Shown here: piece by piece, positions 7,653-14,657 of the stretch
Layout: every line of letters starts with the position of its first letter
Position numbering within the stretch: position 1 is the first letter of the stretch
From: Geodermatophilaceae bacterium
Lineage (GTDB): Bacteria > Actinomycetota > Actinomycetes > Mycobacteriales > Geodermatophilaceae
Assembly (NCBI GenBank): GCA_013813215.1
Contig: JACCSC010000025.1
Location: forward strand, 1-19,381
Length of the DNA stretch: 19,381 nt
Reading direction: 5' to 3'
Notes under the pieces: model-generated
Seen by the model: the letters and a program-made list of their open reading frames with translations, nothing else
The model's database searches: none
Told to the model about the DNA's origin: nothing
Made by a program: the position numbers and the translations under genes

Positions 7653-9259
7653 CCGTTGTGGAAGCGCTGTCCACGGCACCGGAGCCGGTCGCCCCGCTAC
7701 CGCGCGGCGCCGGTCCGATCGCGCTGGCCCGGCGGTGGTGGCGGGCCCTGACCAGCATGCGGACCGCGCTGGTCCTGCTCTTCCTGCTCGCGGTGGCCGC
7801 CGTCCCCGGCTCGTTGCTGCCGCAGCGCTCGCTCAGCCAGAGCAACGTCGCCGCGTACTTCGCCGAGCATCCAGACCTGGCGCCGTGGCTGGACCGGCTG
7901 CGGCTGTTCGACGTGTTCAGCTCGCCGTGGTTCGCCGCGATCTACCTGTTGCTGTTCGTCAGTCTCCTCGGCTGCATCGTGCCCAGGACTCGCCAGCACT
8001 GGCGCGTCGTACGGCAGCCGCCGCCGTCGGTGCCGGCGCGGCTGGACCGGCTCACCCTGTCGCAGGACACCGCCGTCGACGTGCCCACTCCCGAGGCCGC
8101 TGACGTCGCCGTGGCGACGCTGCGGGCGCAGCGCTGGCGGGTAGTGCGCCGGGACGCGGCCGGGGTCGTGGAGATCTCGGCGGAGAAGGGCTACCTGCGC
8201 GAGGTCGGCAACCTGGTCTTCCACGGTGCCCTCGTCGTCCTGCTGGCCGGACTGGCCTACGGCCGGCTGTCCGGCTACGAGGGCAGCATCCTGGTCGAGG
8301 AGGGGTCCGGGTTCTGCAACTCCTTCCAGCAGTACGACACCTACCGCAACGGACCGCTGGCCGGCGCCGGTGACCTGGCCCCGCTGTGCGCCGACCTTGA
8401 CGCGTTCAGCACGGAGTACGCCGACAACTTCACGCCTACCCGGTTCCGCGCCGACCTCACCTACACCCGGGAGCTGGGCGGGCCCGCGGCGACGTACCCC
8501 CTGGAGGTGAACTCGCCGCTACGCACCGACGGCGTACGGCTGTACCTCACCGGGCACGGTTACTCGCCGCGGTTCACGATCACCTACCCCGACGGTTCGC
8601 AGTTCACCGACCTGTCCGCACCGTTCCTGCCCGAGGACCCGACCACGCTGGCCTCGACCGGCACCCTCAAGCTGCCCGACCGGCCGGGTGAGGGGGTCGG
8701 TGAGGACGACCAGCTGGCCATCGAGGGCTTCTTCGTGCCCACCGCCGCCGACCTCGGCGACAACCGGCTCGTGTCGGTCGACCCGCGGCCACTCAACCCC
8801 GCCGTCGCGATCGTGGTCTACCAGGGCTCGCTCGGGCTGGACAGCGGCGCCCCGCAGAACGTCTTCCGGCTGGACCAGACGCAGATCGAGCGCGGCGTGC
8901 TGGCCGAGGTCGCCTCCGGCAACCTGTTCGCCGGGCAGAGTCTGACCCTGCCCGACGGTACGGAGATCCGCTTCGAGGGCTACCGGCAGTGGGCGGCCCT
9001 GCAGCTGTCGCACGACCCCGGCCAGCTCGTCGTCCTCGGCGCGGCGGTCGCTGCGCTCATCGGTCTGCTGGGCTCCCTCGTCGTACGCCGCCGGCGGATC
9101 TGGGTGCGCTGCGTTCCCGCCCCGGCCGACGGACCGCAGGCGGCATCTCGTACCGTTGTACAGGTCGGCGGGTTAGCCCGCTCGGACAACCCAGGCTTTG
9201 CAGCGCAGTTCCAGGAGCTGGTCGACGCGATCACCGGCCCCGTGGCTCGGGAGGACTGA
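7649..9259 (+). CDS. resB: ResB/Ccs1 cytochrome c biogenesis protein
   Basis: A 536-residue subunit of the System II cytochrome c synthetase. With CcsA it exports haem and attaches it to apocytochrome c on the outer face of the membrane. Three N-terminal membrane helices are visible (about 38-57, 94-111, 187-205), then a large extracytoplasmic domain (about 206-455), a fourth helix (about 459-479) and a cytosolic tail. The signature start is RRWWRALTSMRTALVLLFLLAVAAVPGSLLPQR. The third helix carries the conserved histidine in NLVFHGALVVLLAG (H192). LQLSHDPGQ precedes the last helix, as usual in actinobacteria. The GTG overlaps the ccdA stop by four bases, implying coupled translation. CcsA follows two bases after its stop. 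Confidence 0.94.
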   Translation: MTVVEALSTAPEPVAPLPRGAGPIALARRWWRALTSMRTALVLLFLLAVAAVPGSLLPQRSLSQSNVAAYFAEHPDLAPWLDRLRLFDVFSSPWFAAIYLLLFVSLLGCIVPRTRQHWRVVRQPPPSVPARLDRLTLSQDTAVDVPTPEAADVAVATLRAQRWRVVRRDAAGVVEISAEKGYLREVGNLVFHGALVVLLAGLAYGRLSGYEGSILVEEGSGFCNSFQQYDTYRNGPLAGAGDLAPLCADLDAFSTEYADNFTPTRFRADLTYTRELGGPAATYPLEVNSPLRTDGVRLYLTGHGYSPRFTITYPDGSQFTDLSAPFLPEDPTTLASTGTLKLPDRPGEGVGEDDQLAIEGFFVPTAADLGDNRLVSVDPRPLNPAVAIVVYQGSLGLDSGAPQNVFRLDQTQIERGVLAEVASGNLFAGQSLTLPDGTEIRFEGYRQWAALQLSHDPGQLVVLGAAVAALIGLLGSLVVRRRRIWVRCVPAPADGPQAASRTVVQVGGLARSDNPGFAAQFQELVDAITGPVARED

Positions 9260-9261
9260 GC

Positions 9262-10233
9262 ATGGCCGTCAACGACACCCTGGCCGCATGGTCGGACACC
9301 GCGTTCACCGCGTCGATCGTCGTGTATTCAGTCGCGATCGTCGGCTACGCCGGGGAGTACGCCTTCGGCCGGCAGGGCCGGGTCGCCCGCACCAGCGCCG
9401 CGCAGACGGGGCCGGCACCCGTCGGGACCATCGAAGGGCCGCCGAACCGCCAACACATGGCGACCCGGCTGGGACGGGTCGGCCTGGCCGGTACGGCGCT
9501 GGGCGCGTTGATGCAGCTGCTGTCGCTCACCCTGCGCGGCATAGCCGCCGGCCGGGCGCCCTGGGCCAACATGTTCGAGTTCGCCTCCGCCGTGGCGCTG
9601 GTCGCGGTGGTCGCGTTCCTCTGGGTGCAGTACTCGGCACCGAAGCTGCGCCACCTCGGCCTGTTCGTGCTCGTGCCCGTCGTGTTCGTCCTGGTGTACG
9701 CCGGGCTCGAGCTCTACACCGAGGCCGCGCCGCTCATTGCCGCGCTGCGTTCGTACTGGCTCGTCATCCACGTCGCGGCGGCCATCATCTCGGTCGGCGT
9801 GTTGTTCACCAGCGGCGTGCTGGCCGCGCTGTACCTGGTTCGGCAGCGCTACGAGCGGGGGCTAATCGAGGACGCGCCGGCGCCCAAGGCGATCGTGGCC
9901 CTCGGTCCCCGCTTGCCCGACGCCACGGTGCTCGACCGCCTGTCCTACCGGCTCGTCGCCTTCGCCTTCCCGATCTTCACCTTCATGGTCATCGCGGGGG
10001 CGATCTGGGCCGAGTCCGCCTGGGGCCGGTTCTGGGGTTGGGATCCCAAGGAGACCTGGGCCCTGATCGTCTGGCTGGTGTACGCCGGGTACCTGCACGC
10101 CAGGGCCACCGCGGGCTGGAAGGGCACCAAGGCGGCGCGGATCAACCTGCTCGGCTTCTTCGCGATCACCTTCAACTTCCTGGTCATCAACCTCGTGGTC
10201 GCGGGGTTGCACTCCTACTCGGGGCTGACCTGA
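9262..10233 (+). CDS. ccsA: CcsA/ResC (CcsB) haem-handling subunit of cytochrome c synthetase
   Basis: A 323-residue membrane protein with about eight hydrophobic segments, the partner of ResB in System II. The tryptophan-rich haem-binding WWD motif is present as WGRFWGWDPKE (254-264). The haem-ligand histidines expected of the family are seen as H170 (WLVIHVA), H279 (GYLHA) and H317 (AGLHSYSG). The start ATG is preceded by GGGAGGA with six bases of spacing, the strongest ribosome-binding site in this operon, two bases after the resB stop. The family is called CcsA, ResC or, in actinobacteria, CcsB. It is the last cytochrome gene of the cluster; the ATPase gene follows after 9 bp. Confidence 0.94.
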   Translation: MAVNDTLAAWSDTAFTASIVVYSVAIVGYAGEYAFGRQGRVARTSAAQTGPAPVGTIEGPPNRQHMATRLGRVGLAGTALGALMQLLSLTLRGIAAGRAPWANMFEFASAVALVAVVAFLWVQYSAPKLRHLGLFVLVPVVFVLVYAGLELYTEAAPLIAALRSYWLVIHVAAAIISVGVLFTSGVLAALYLVRQRYERGLIEDAPAPKAIVALGPRLPDATVLDRLSYRLVAFAFPIFTFMVIAGAIWAESAWGRFWGWDPKETWALIVWLVYAGYLHARATAGWKGTKAARINLLGFFAITFNFLVINLVVAGLHSYSGLT

Positions 10234-10242
10234 GCCAGGCTG

Positions 10243-11598
10243 GTGAGCCGACACGCAGCGCCTGAACAGGCCGCCGAGGAGTCCGATCTCGCCGCGGCCC
10301 TGCGCGCGGCGCTGGCCAGCCGGCAGGCCGCCGAGTTGTCCGGGCAGGCGCCCCGCCGTCGGCGCGGCGCGGACGATATCCCTGAGGTCGACGTCCCTGA
10401 GGTCGACGTCCCTGAGGTCGATGTCCCTGAGGTCGATGTCCCTGAGGTCGACCTCCGCGAGGTGGGTGCGCCGCACGAACCGGTGCCCGTGGGCTGGCCG
10501 GAATCCGACGACGACGCACCGGTGCCGAGTCGCTCGGCCCGGCCATCTCCCCTCGGCTGGCCGGTCGAGCAGCCCGCCGCGGTCGACCTGCCGGCTGCGG
10601 CCGACCAGCCCGCTGCGGTCGAGGCCCCGGCGTACCGTCCCGTCACCGAGCCGGTGGTGACGCCCGATCCGCCGGTGCAGGCGTGGCCTGCACAGAAGCC
10701 CGCCGGCGCCGGGCGAGCCAAACGGCCGGTTCCCAGCTCGGGGTGGCGCCGGATCCTGTACGCCGCCAGCGGCAAGCTGATCAACCCGGGCGAGTCAGCG
10801 GCCGAGCGTCGCCGTCGCACGCTGACCGAACAGGTCACCGGCAGCACGCCGGGCTGCTACCGGATCGCCGTGATCAGCCTGAAGGGTGGTGTCGGCAAGA
10901 CCACGATAAGCGTCTGCCTGGGCGCGGTGCTGGCCTCGACTCGCCCCGACCGGGTGATCGCGGTCGACGCCAACCCCGACCGCGGAACCTTGGCCGGAAA
11001 GGTGGCGCCGCAGACCTCAGCCACCATCCGGGACCTGCTGGAGGCGCTGCCCGGGATCGGCAGCTACGCCGACGTGCGTGCGTTCACCTCGCAGACCCCG
11101 GATCGGCTGGAGATCCTGGCCTCGGCGGCTGACCCGGCGCTGTCCCAGGCGTTCGGCGAGCAGGACTACCGGCGGGTGGTGGGGGTGCTGGAGGGGTACT
11201 ACAACGTGGTCGTCACCGACTGTGGGACCGGCCTGCTGCATTCGGCGATGGCCGGCGTCCTCGACCTGGCCGACCAGTTGGTCGTGATCGCCACGAACAG
11301 CGTGGACGGGGCGAACTCGGCCAGCGCCACGCTGGACTGGTTGCAGGCCCACGGCCATGCCGATCTGGTCAGCGGCAGCGTGGCGGTGATCAACGCCGTC
11401 GTACCCGGTTCCGGACGGGTGGATCAGGAGCGGCTGGCCGGGCACTTCTCCCGCCGCTGTCGGGCGGTGGTGCGGGTTCCGCACGACCAGTACCTGGAGG
11501 CCGGTGCGGAGGTGGAGTTGGCCGCCCTGAGCCGGCCGACCAGGGACGCGCTGCTCGACCTGGCCGCCGCGGTGGTCCGCGCGATCCCGTCGACCTAG
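10243..11598 (+). CDS. EspI-like MinD/ParA-family ATPase with disordered N-terminus
   Basis: A 451-residue protein. Residues 1 to about 195 are low-complexity, rich in Pro, Ala, Val, Glu and Asp, and include five near-identical PEVDV units (47-71). The C-terminal half is a SIMIBI-class ATPase. Its deviant Walker A is K214-GGVGKTT, followed by RVIAVDANPDRGTLAGKV and DCGTGLLHSAMAGVLD. The segment KLINPGESAAERRRR just before it, and the overall plan of a proline-rich region plus MinD domain, resemble mycobacterial EspI (Rv3876), an ESX-1-associated ATPase. No other type VII secretion gene is visible here. It begins 9 bp after ccsA with a poor ribosome-binding site and probably rides on that transcript. 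Alternatives are a positioning or regulatory ATPase unrelated to secretion. The ATPase fold is firm; the EspI relationship is moderately supported. Confidence 0.85.
   Translation: MSRHAAPEQAAEESDLAAALRAALASRQAAELSGQAPRRRRGADDIPEVDVPEVDVPEVDVPEVDVPEVDLREVGAPHEPVPVGWPESDDDAPVPSRSARPSPLGWPVEQPAAVDLPAAADQPAAVEAPAYRPVTEPVVTPDPPVQAWPAQKPAGAGRAKRPVPSSGWRRILYAASGKLINPGESAAERRRRTLTEQVTGSTPGCYRIAVISLKGGVGKTTISVCLGAVLASTRPDRVIAVDANPDRGTLAGKVAPQTSATIRDLLEALPGIGSYADVRAFTSQTPDRLEILASAADPALSQAFGEQDYRRVVGVLEGYYNVVVTDCGTGLLHSAMAGVLDLADQLVVIATNSVDGANSASATLDWLQAHGHADLVSGSVAVINAVVPGSGRVDQERLAGHFSRRCRAVVRVPHDQYLEAGAEVELAALSRPTRDALLDLAAAVVRAIPST
10381..10455 (+). repeat. Five tandem 15-bp repeats inside the ATPase gene
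   Basis: Five in-frame copies of cctgaggtcgacgtc lie at 10381, 10396, 10411, 10426 and 10441. Copies 3 and 4 share a C-to-T change (gatgtc), and copy 5 ends gacctc. A sixth, decayed unit (cgcgaggtgggtgcg) follows. Each encodes Pro-Glu-Val-Asp-Val. Because the unit is a multiple of three, slippage would change copy number without breaking the frame. Confidence 0.95.
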
Positions 11599-11795
11599 CT
11601 CTCCGGGCGCGGGCGGCGGGACAGGTCGCGCAGGAATTCCGGGTTGTCATCCGGCGGAAGGGTCTGCCGCTTGACCGGCCGGCGGATGGGGCGGGGGTTG
11701 GTGGTCGGCCCAGGCCGCGCGGCGTCCGGCCCGATCGCTCGCCACAGCACGACGAGCAGAACCACGGTCACGATCAGAGCGACGAGGAACACCAC
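11595..11795 (-). CDS. Small single-pass membrane protein, conserved-type hypothetical
   Basis: A 66-residue protein with one N-terminal membrane helix (VVFLVALIVTVVLLVVLW), then a proline/arginine-rich cytosolic tail ending PPDDNPEFLRDLSRR. Tails of the type DDxPEFLRxL are familiar from small actinobacterial membrane proteins encoded near menaquinone genes, but no function is known to me. The GTG at 11795 was chosen because GAGGGG lies nine bases upstream on the minus strand. A GTG at 11801 would be only three bases from that site. TACCCT (minus strand, 11823-11818) is a possible -10. The stop shares the palindrome CTAG with the stop of the convergent ATPase gene. High GC makes small genes uncertain, but the clean helix-plus-tail pattern argues for a real one. 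Confidence 0.65.
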   Translation of the reverse strand: MVFLVALIVTVVLLVVLWRAIGPDAARPGPTTNPRPIRRPVKRQTLPPDDNPEFLRDLSRRPRPES

Positions 11796-11879
11796 GGACA
11801 CCAACCCCTCTGCGGCCAGGGTAACCCCGCACGGGTCCGGGCGGGGGCGGGTGGCCGAAGGCTGTGGACCGGCAGGCCC

Positions 11880-11915
11880 TTGACCCCCTGCAACACCGCT
11901 TGTTGACTGCGTGCA
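11880..11915 (+). promoter_or_regulatory. Candidate promoter and operator for the Lrp/AsnC gene, leaderless start
   Basis: TTGACC (11880-11885) and TTGACT (11903-11908) are 17 bases apart, with the second ending seven bases before the ATG at 11916, the spacing of leaderless actinobacterial transcripts. No Shine-Dalgarno is visible. The -10 is imperfect because it lacks A at position 2. A 15-bp inverted repeat, CAACACCGCTTGTTG (11891-11905), lies between the two boxes and overlaps the -10 by three bases. Autoregulation by the Lrp-type product would fit. Confidence 0.4.
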
Positions 11916-12383
11916 ATGGACCCCGTCGACCGCGAACTGGTGCGCATGCTGCGGGTCAACGCACGGACGACGTACGCCGAGCTGGCCCGCCGGGTCGGGC
12001 TGTCCGCGCCGGCCGTCCACGAACGAGTAGGCAAGCTGGAGGCTTCCGGCGTGGTCACCGGCTACCACGCGCGGGTCATGCCCTCCGCGCTCGGGCTCGG
12101 CGTCACGGCCATGGTCGGCGTCTTCGAGTCCGAGCAGAAGGCCGACCGCGACCTCGCTGCCGCCCTGGCCGAGATGCCCGAGATCGAGGACTGCTGGTTC
12201 GTGGCCGGCGAGGAGTCGTTCCTCCTCAAGGTGCGGGTACCTGACATGCCGGCCCTCGAGCACACGATCGCGGCGATTTCGCGGCTGCCCGGCGTGTCGC
12301 GGACCCGCACGACCGTCGTGCTCTCCACCCGCTGGGAGGGCCGGATCCCGGACGGTGATTGTGGCGCCAGGGGCCGCTCGTGA
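11916..12383 (+). CDS. Lrp/AsnC-family transcriptional regulator
   Basis: A 155-residue DNA-binding regulator. The N-terminal winged helix-turn-helix is complete: MDPVDRELVRMLRVNARTTY, AELARRVGLSAPAVHERVGKLEASGVVTGYHA, about residues 1-55. The C-terminal RAM/ligand-binding domain has AMVGVFES, EDCWFVAGEESFLLKVRVPD and LPGVSRTRTTVVLSTRWEGR. Members form octamers or dimers that sense amino acids or other small effectors and often repress their own gene. The ATG at 11916 begins exactly at the usual family start and has no ribosome-binding site, suggesting a leaderless mRNA. Its stop overlaps the next gene (GTGA). The effector and targets cannot be told from sequence; the nearby men genes are possible targets only by proximity. 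Confidence 0.92.
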   Translation: MDPVDRELVRMLRVNARTTYAELARRVGLSAPAVHERVGKLEASGVVTGYHARVMPSALGLGVTAMVGVFESEQKADRDLAAALAEMPEIEDCWFVAGEESFLLKVRVPDMPALEHTIAAISRLPGVSRTRTTVVLSTRWEGRIPDGDCGARGRS

Positions 12384-12610
12384 AGGCGCTCGTCGTGTAC
12401 GTGCTGGGCCGGTTCCTGGTCTTCGGGGTACTACTGCTCGCGCTCTGGGCCATCGGGTTGGAACTGTTCCTGGCCGCGGGCGTCGCGCTCGTCGCCAGCA
12501 TCCCGATCGCCTATGTCGTCCTGCGCGCCCAGCGGGACAAGGCGACCGCAGCGTTGCAGGCCCGAGCGCAGCGCAAGGCGGAGCTGCGGGCCAGGTTCCG
12601 CGGCCCCTGA
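12380..12610 (+). CDS. DUF4229-type small membrane protein
   Basis: A 76-residue protein with two predicted membrane helices (LVVYVLGRFLVFGVLLLALWAIG and LFLAAGVALVASIPIAYVVL), then a basic, charged tail (RAQRDKATAALQARAQRKAELRARF). This matches the small actinobacterial DUF4229 proteins, which are usually found beside menA. The GTG at 12380 overlaps the regulator's stop (GTGA), with AGGGG six bases upstream. It ends 8 bp from the end of the convergent menA gene. The function is unknown; proximity to menA may hint at a membrane role linked to quinones. Confidence 0.8.
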   Translation: MKALVVYVLGRFLVFGVLLLALWAIGLELFLAAGVALVASIPIAYVVLRAQRDKATAALQARAQRKAELRARFRGP

Positions 12611-12618
12611 CCGACGGC

Positions 12619-13488
12619 TCAGCCCAGCGCGAGGCCGAGGGCGAGCAGCACTCCGAACACCAGCTGCAGCCGCCCGGTGTCCCGCAGCACCGGAACCAGG
12701 TCACGGCCGAGCGCCCGGACCCGGATCGACCGGACCGGCCCCACGGCGAGGGGAAGCGCGAGCAAGGTCAGCGCCGCCCACGGTCGGAACGGGACCGTGG
12801 CGAGGGCGAACCCGAAGGGCACCACCAGCAGCATCGTGGCCAGGGTCCGGGTCCGGGGATCACCGAGTACGACGGCGAGCGTCCGCTTGCCCGCCACCGC
12901 GTCGGTGGGCACGTCGCGCAGGTTGTTGACCACGAGCAGGGCGCAGGCGAGCAGCCCGACCGGGACCGCGACCAGCACCGCCGGGCCGGTCAGCCGCCCG
13001 GTGTGCGCGAAGTAGGTCCCGGTCACCGCGACCAGCCCGAAGAACACGAAGACCGAGACCTCGCCCAGGGCGCGGTAGCCGTACGGTTTCGAGCCACCTG
13101 TGTACCCCCAGGCCGCGGCGACGCAGGCCACACCGACCGGGAGCAGCCACCATGTCGTCAGCGCGGCCAGGCCGAGCCCGGCCGCCGCGGCGACGACGAA
13201 GGCGGCCAGGGCGGCGTTGCGCACCGCCCCCGGTGCCGCCGCCCCGGAGCCGACCAGCCGGAAGGGTCCTACCCGGTCGGCGTCGGTGCCGCGTACGCCG
13301 TCGCTGTAGTCGTTGGCGTAGTTGACCGCGACCTGCAGCCCGAGCGAGACGACGAGCGCGAGCAGACCGGGCAGCCAGCGGGCTGCCCCCTCGCCCAACG
13401 CCAGCCCGGTGCCGACCGCGACCGGGGCGATCGCAGCGGGCAGGGTGCGCGGCCGCGCCCCGGCCACCCACTGCCCGGGCGTGGTCAT
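12619..13488 (-). CDS. menA: 1,4-dihydroxy-2-naphthoate polyprenyltransferase
   Basis: A 289-residue polytopic UbiA-family prenyltransferase that joins a polyprenyl chain to 1,4-dihydroxy-2-naphthoate to make demethylmenaquinone. The N-terminus WVAGARPRTLPAAIAPVAVGT is diagnostic of MenA. The two aspartate-rich substrate/Mg sites are VNYANDYSDGVRGTD (residues 55-69) and VNNLRDVPTDAVAGKRTLAV (187-206). About eight to nine hydrophobic helices fill the rest. The ATG overlaps the menE stop by four bases (ATGA), so it is translated as the second gene of a menE-menA operon. The length is normal and there are no missing motifs. Confidence 0.95.
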   Translation of the reverse strand: MTTPGQWVAGARPRTLPAAIAPVAVGTGLALGEGAARWLPGLLALVVSLGLQVAVNYANDYSDGVRGTDADRVGPFRLVGSGAAAPGAVRNAALAAFVVAAAAGLGLAALTTWWLLPVGVACVAAAWGYTGGSKPYGYRALGEVSVFVFFGLVAVTGTYFAHTGRLTGPAVLVAVPVGLLACALLVVNNLRDVPTDAVAGKRTLAVVLGDPRTRTLATMLLVVPFGFALATVPFRPWAALTLLALPLAVGPVRSIRVRALGRDLVPVLRDTGRLQLVFGVLLALGLALG

Positions 13489-14636
13489 CCGGCCAGCCCG
13501 GTTAGGGCCTGGCGGTCGAGCTTGCCGCTGGGCAACAGCGGCAGCGCCTCGACCAGGATGAGCTCGCGCGGCGCTGCCGCCGGCTCGATCGCTTCGGCGA
13601 CGAACGCGCGCAGCTCGGTGAGCGTCGGAGCCGGGTCGCGAGGCACGACCACGGCGACGATCCGCTGTCCCCACTCGGGATCGGCCCGGGCGTACGCCGC
13701 CGCCTCGGCCACTCCGCGACGAGCCGCCAGGACCGCCGCGACCTGCTGCAGGGACACGTTGACGCCACCCGTGATGATCATGTCGTCCCGCCGCCCGAGT
13801 ACTCGCAGCCCGCCGTTCGGGCTGCGCGCGCCGACGTCCGGCGTGACGTACCAGCCGTCGACGAAGGCGGTGGCGGTTGCCGCGGGGTCGAGCCGGTACC
13901 CATGGGCCAGCACCGGACCGCGGAGCCGGATCACACCGTCCGCCGGCTCGACCCCGACCTCCACGCCGTCCAGCGGTACGCCGTCGTACACCGCGCCGCC
14001 GCAGGTTTCGCTCATCCCGTACGTCGTGGTCACCCGTCCGCCGGCTTCGGCGGCCTGCTCGAGCAACATCGGCGAGGCACTGGCGCCGCCGAGCAGGATC
14101 CGGTGGAACCGGCTCAGGTCGACCCCGGCCTCCAGCGCCCGGTACAGCATGGTGGGGACCAGCGAGACGAAGTCGGCTTCGGTGTCGGCGAGGGCGGAGG
14201 GATCGAAGCGCGGGTGGATGACCGGCGCCGAGGCGGCGACGAGTGACCGGACCAGCACCTGCAAGCCGGCGATGTGGTGGGTCGGCAGGCAACACAGCCA
14301 ACGCTGCCTCGGCCGGGCGGCGAGCCGGGTCAGCGTCGCGGTGGCCGAGTGCAGGAGCGCCGCCGCGCTCAGCTGCACGCCCTTCGGCCGACCGGAGGAC
14401 CCCGAGGTGGCGACGACCACCGCGATGTCGTCGTCCAGCGGCGCCGGGTCGGGAAGGGGATGCACGCCCGCACCGTCGACGAGAGCATCCGGCCGCAGCC
14501 GCTGCAGCAACCGATCCCGGGCCGTGGCCGAGCCCTGGGGATCCAGCGGAAGGATCGCGGGTCCGCCGTCGAGGGCCGCGGTGAGCAGGTCCGACAGCTG
14601 CGGCCCGGGCGGCAGGAGCACGGCGTGCAGCGGCAT
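13485..14636 (-). CDS. menE: o-Succinylbenzoate--CoA ligase
   Basis: A 383-residue acyl-adenylate enzyme of the ANL superfamily that activates o-succinylbenzoate to its CoA thioester in menaquinone synthesis. The P-loop is TSGSSGRPKG (77-86). Further motifs are LPTHHIAGLQVLVRSL, typical of MenE, TYGMSETCGG, the DGWYVTPDVG hinge region and LGRRDDMIITGGVNV. The adenylation lysine is K372 in PSGKLDR near the C-terminus. The short N-terminus is usual for actinobacterial MenE. The ATG at 14636 has a modest TAGGTG upstream and a -10-like TATCGT nine bases before it. menA follows by a 4-bp overlap, and menC diverges from the other side of a 21-bp gap. All catalytic motifs are intact. Confidence 0.93.
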   Translation of the reverse strand: MPLHAVLLPPGPQLSDLLTAALDGGPAILPLDPQGSATARDRLLQRLRPDALVDGAGVHPLPDPAPLDDDIAVVVATSGSSGRPKGVQLSAAALLHSATATLTRLAARPRQRWLCCLPTHHIAGLQVLVRSLVAASAPVIHPRFDPSALADTEADFVSLVPTMLYRALEAGVDLSRFHRILLGGASASPMLLEQAAEAGGRVTTTYGMSETCGGAVYDGVPLDGVEVGVEPADGVIRLRGPVLAHGYRLDPAATATAFVDGWYVTPDVGARSPNGGLRVLGRRDDMIITGGVNVSLQQVAAVLAARRGVAEAAAYARADPEWGQRIVAVVVPRDPAPTLTELRAFVAEAIEPAAAPRELILVEALPLLPSGKLDRQALTGLAG

Positions 14637-14657
14637 GTCGCACCTACGATAAGCCAG
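14637..14657. promoter_or_regulatory. 21-bp divergent menE/menC promoter gap
   Basis: The gap holds two overlapping -10-like hexamers: TACGAT on the plus strand (14645-14650), exactly seven bases before the menC GTG, and TATCGT on the minus strand (14651-14646), nine bases before the menE ATG. Both fit TAnnnT. No convincing -35 boxes were found. CACCT (14641-14645) and AGGTG (14656-14660) form a 5-bp inverted repeat around them. Leaderless or near-leaderless divergent transcription is likely. Confidence 0.45.

Noticed and set aside
10381..10470. CRISPR array
   Set aside because: The 15-bp units are contiguous, have no spacers and are in-frame codons of the ATPase gene.
12619..14643. A single 674-residue minus-strand frame suggesting a MenE-MenA fusion
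   Set aside because: Its N-terminal part is an out-of-frame reading of menE. The real menE and menA are separate frames overlapping by four bases.
12355..14652. Very long plus-strand open frame across menA and menE
   Set aside because: The minus strand carries intact MenA and MenE motifs; the plus-strand translation is low-complexity Arg/Gly/Ser/Pro.
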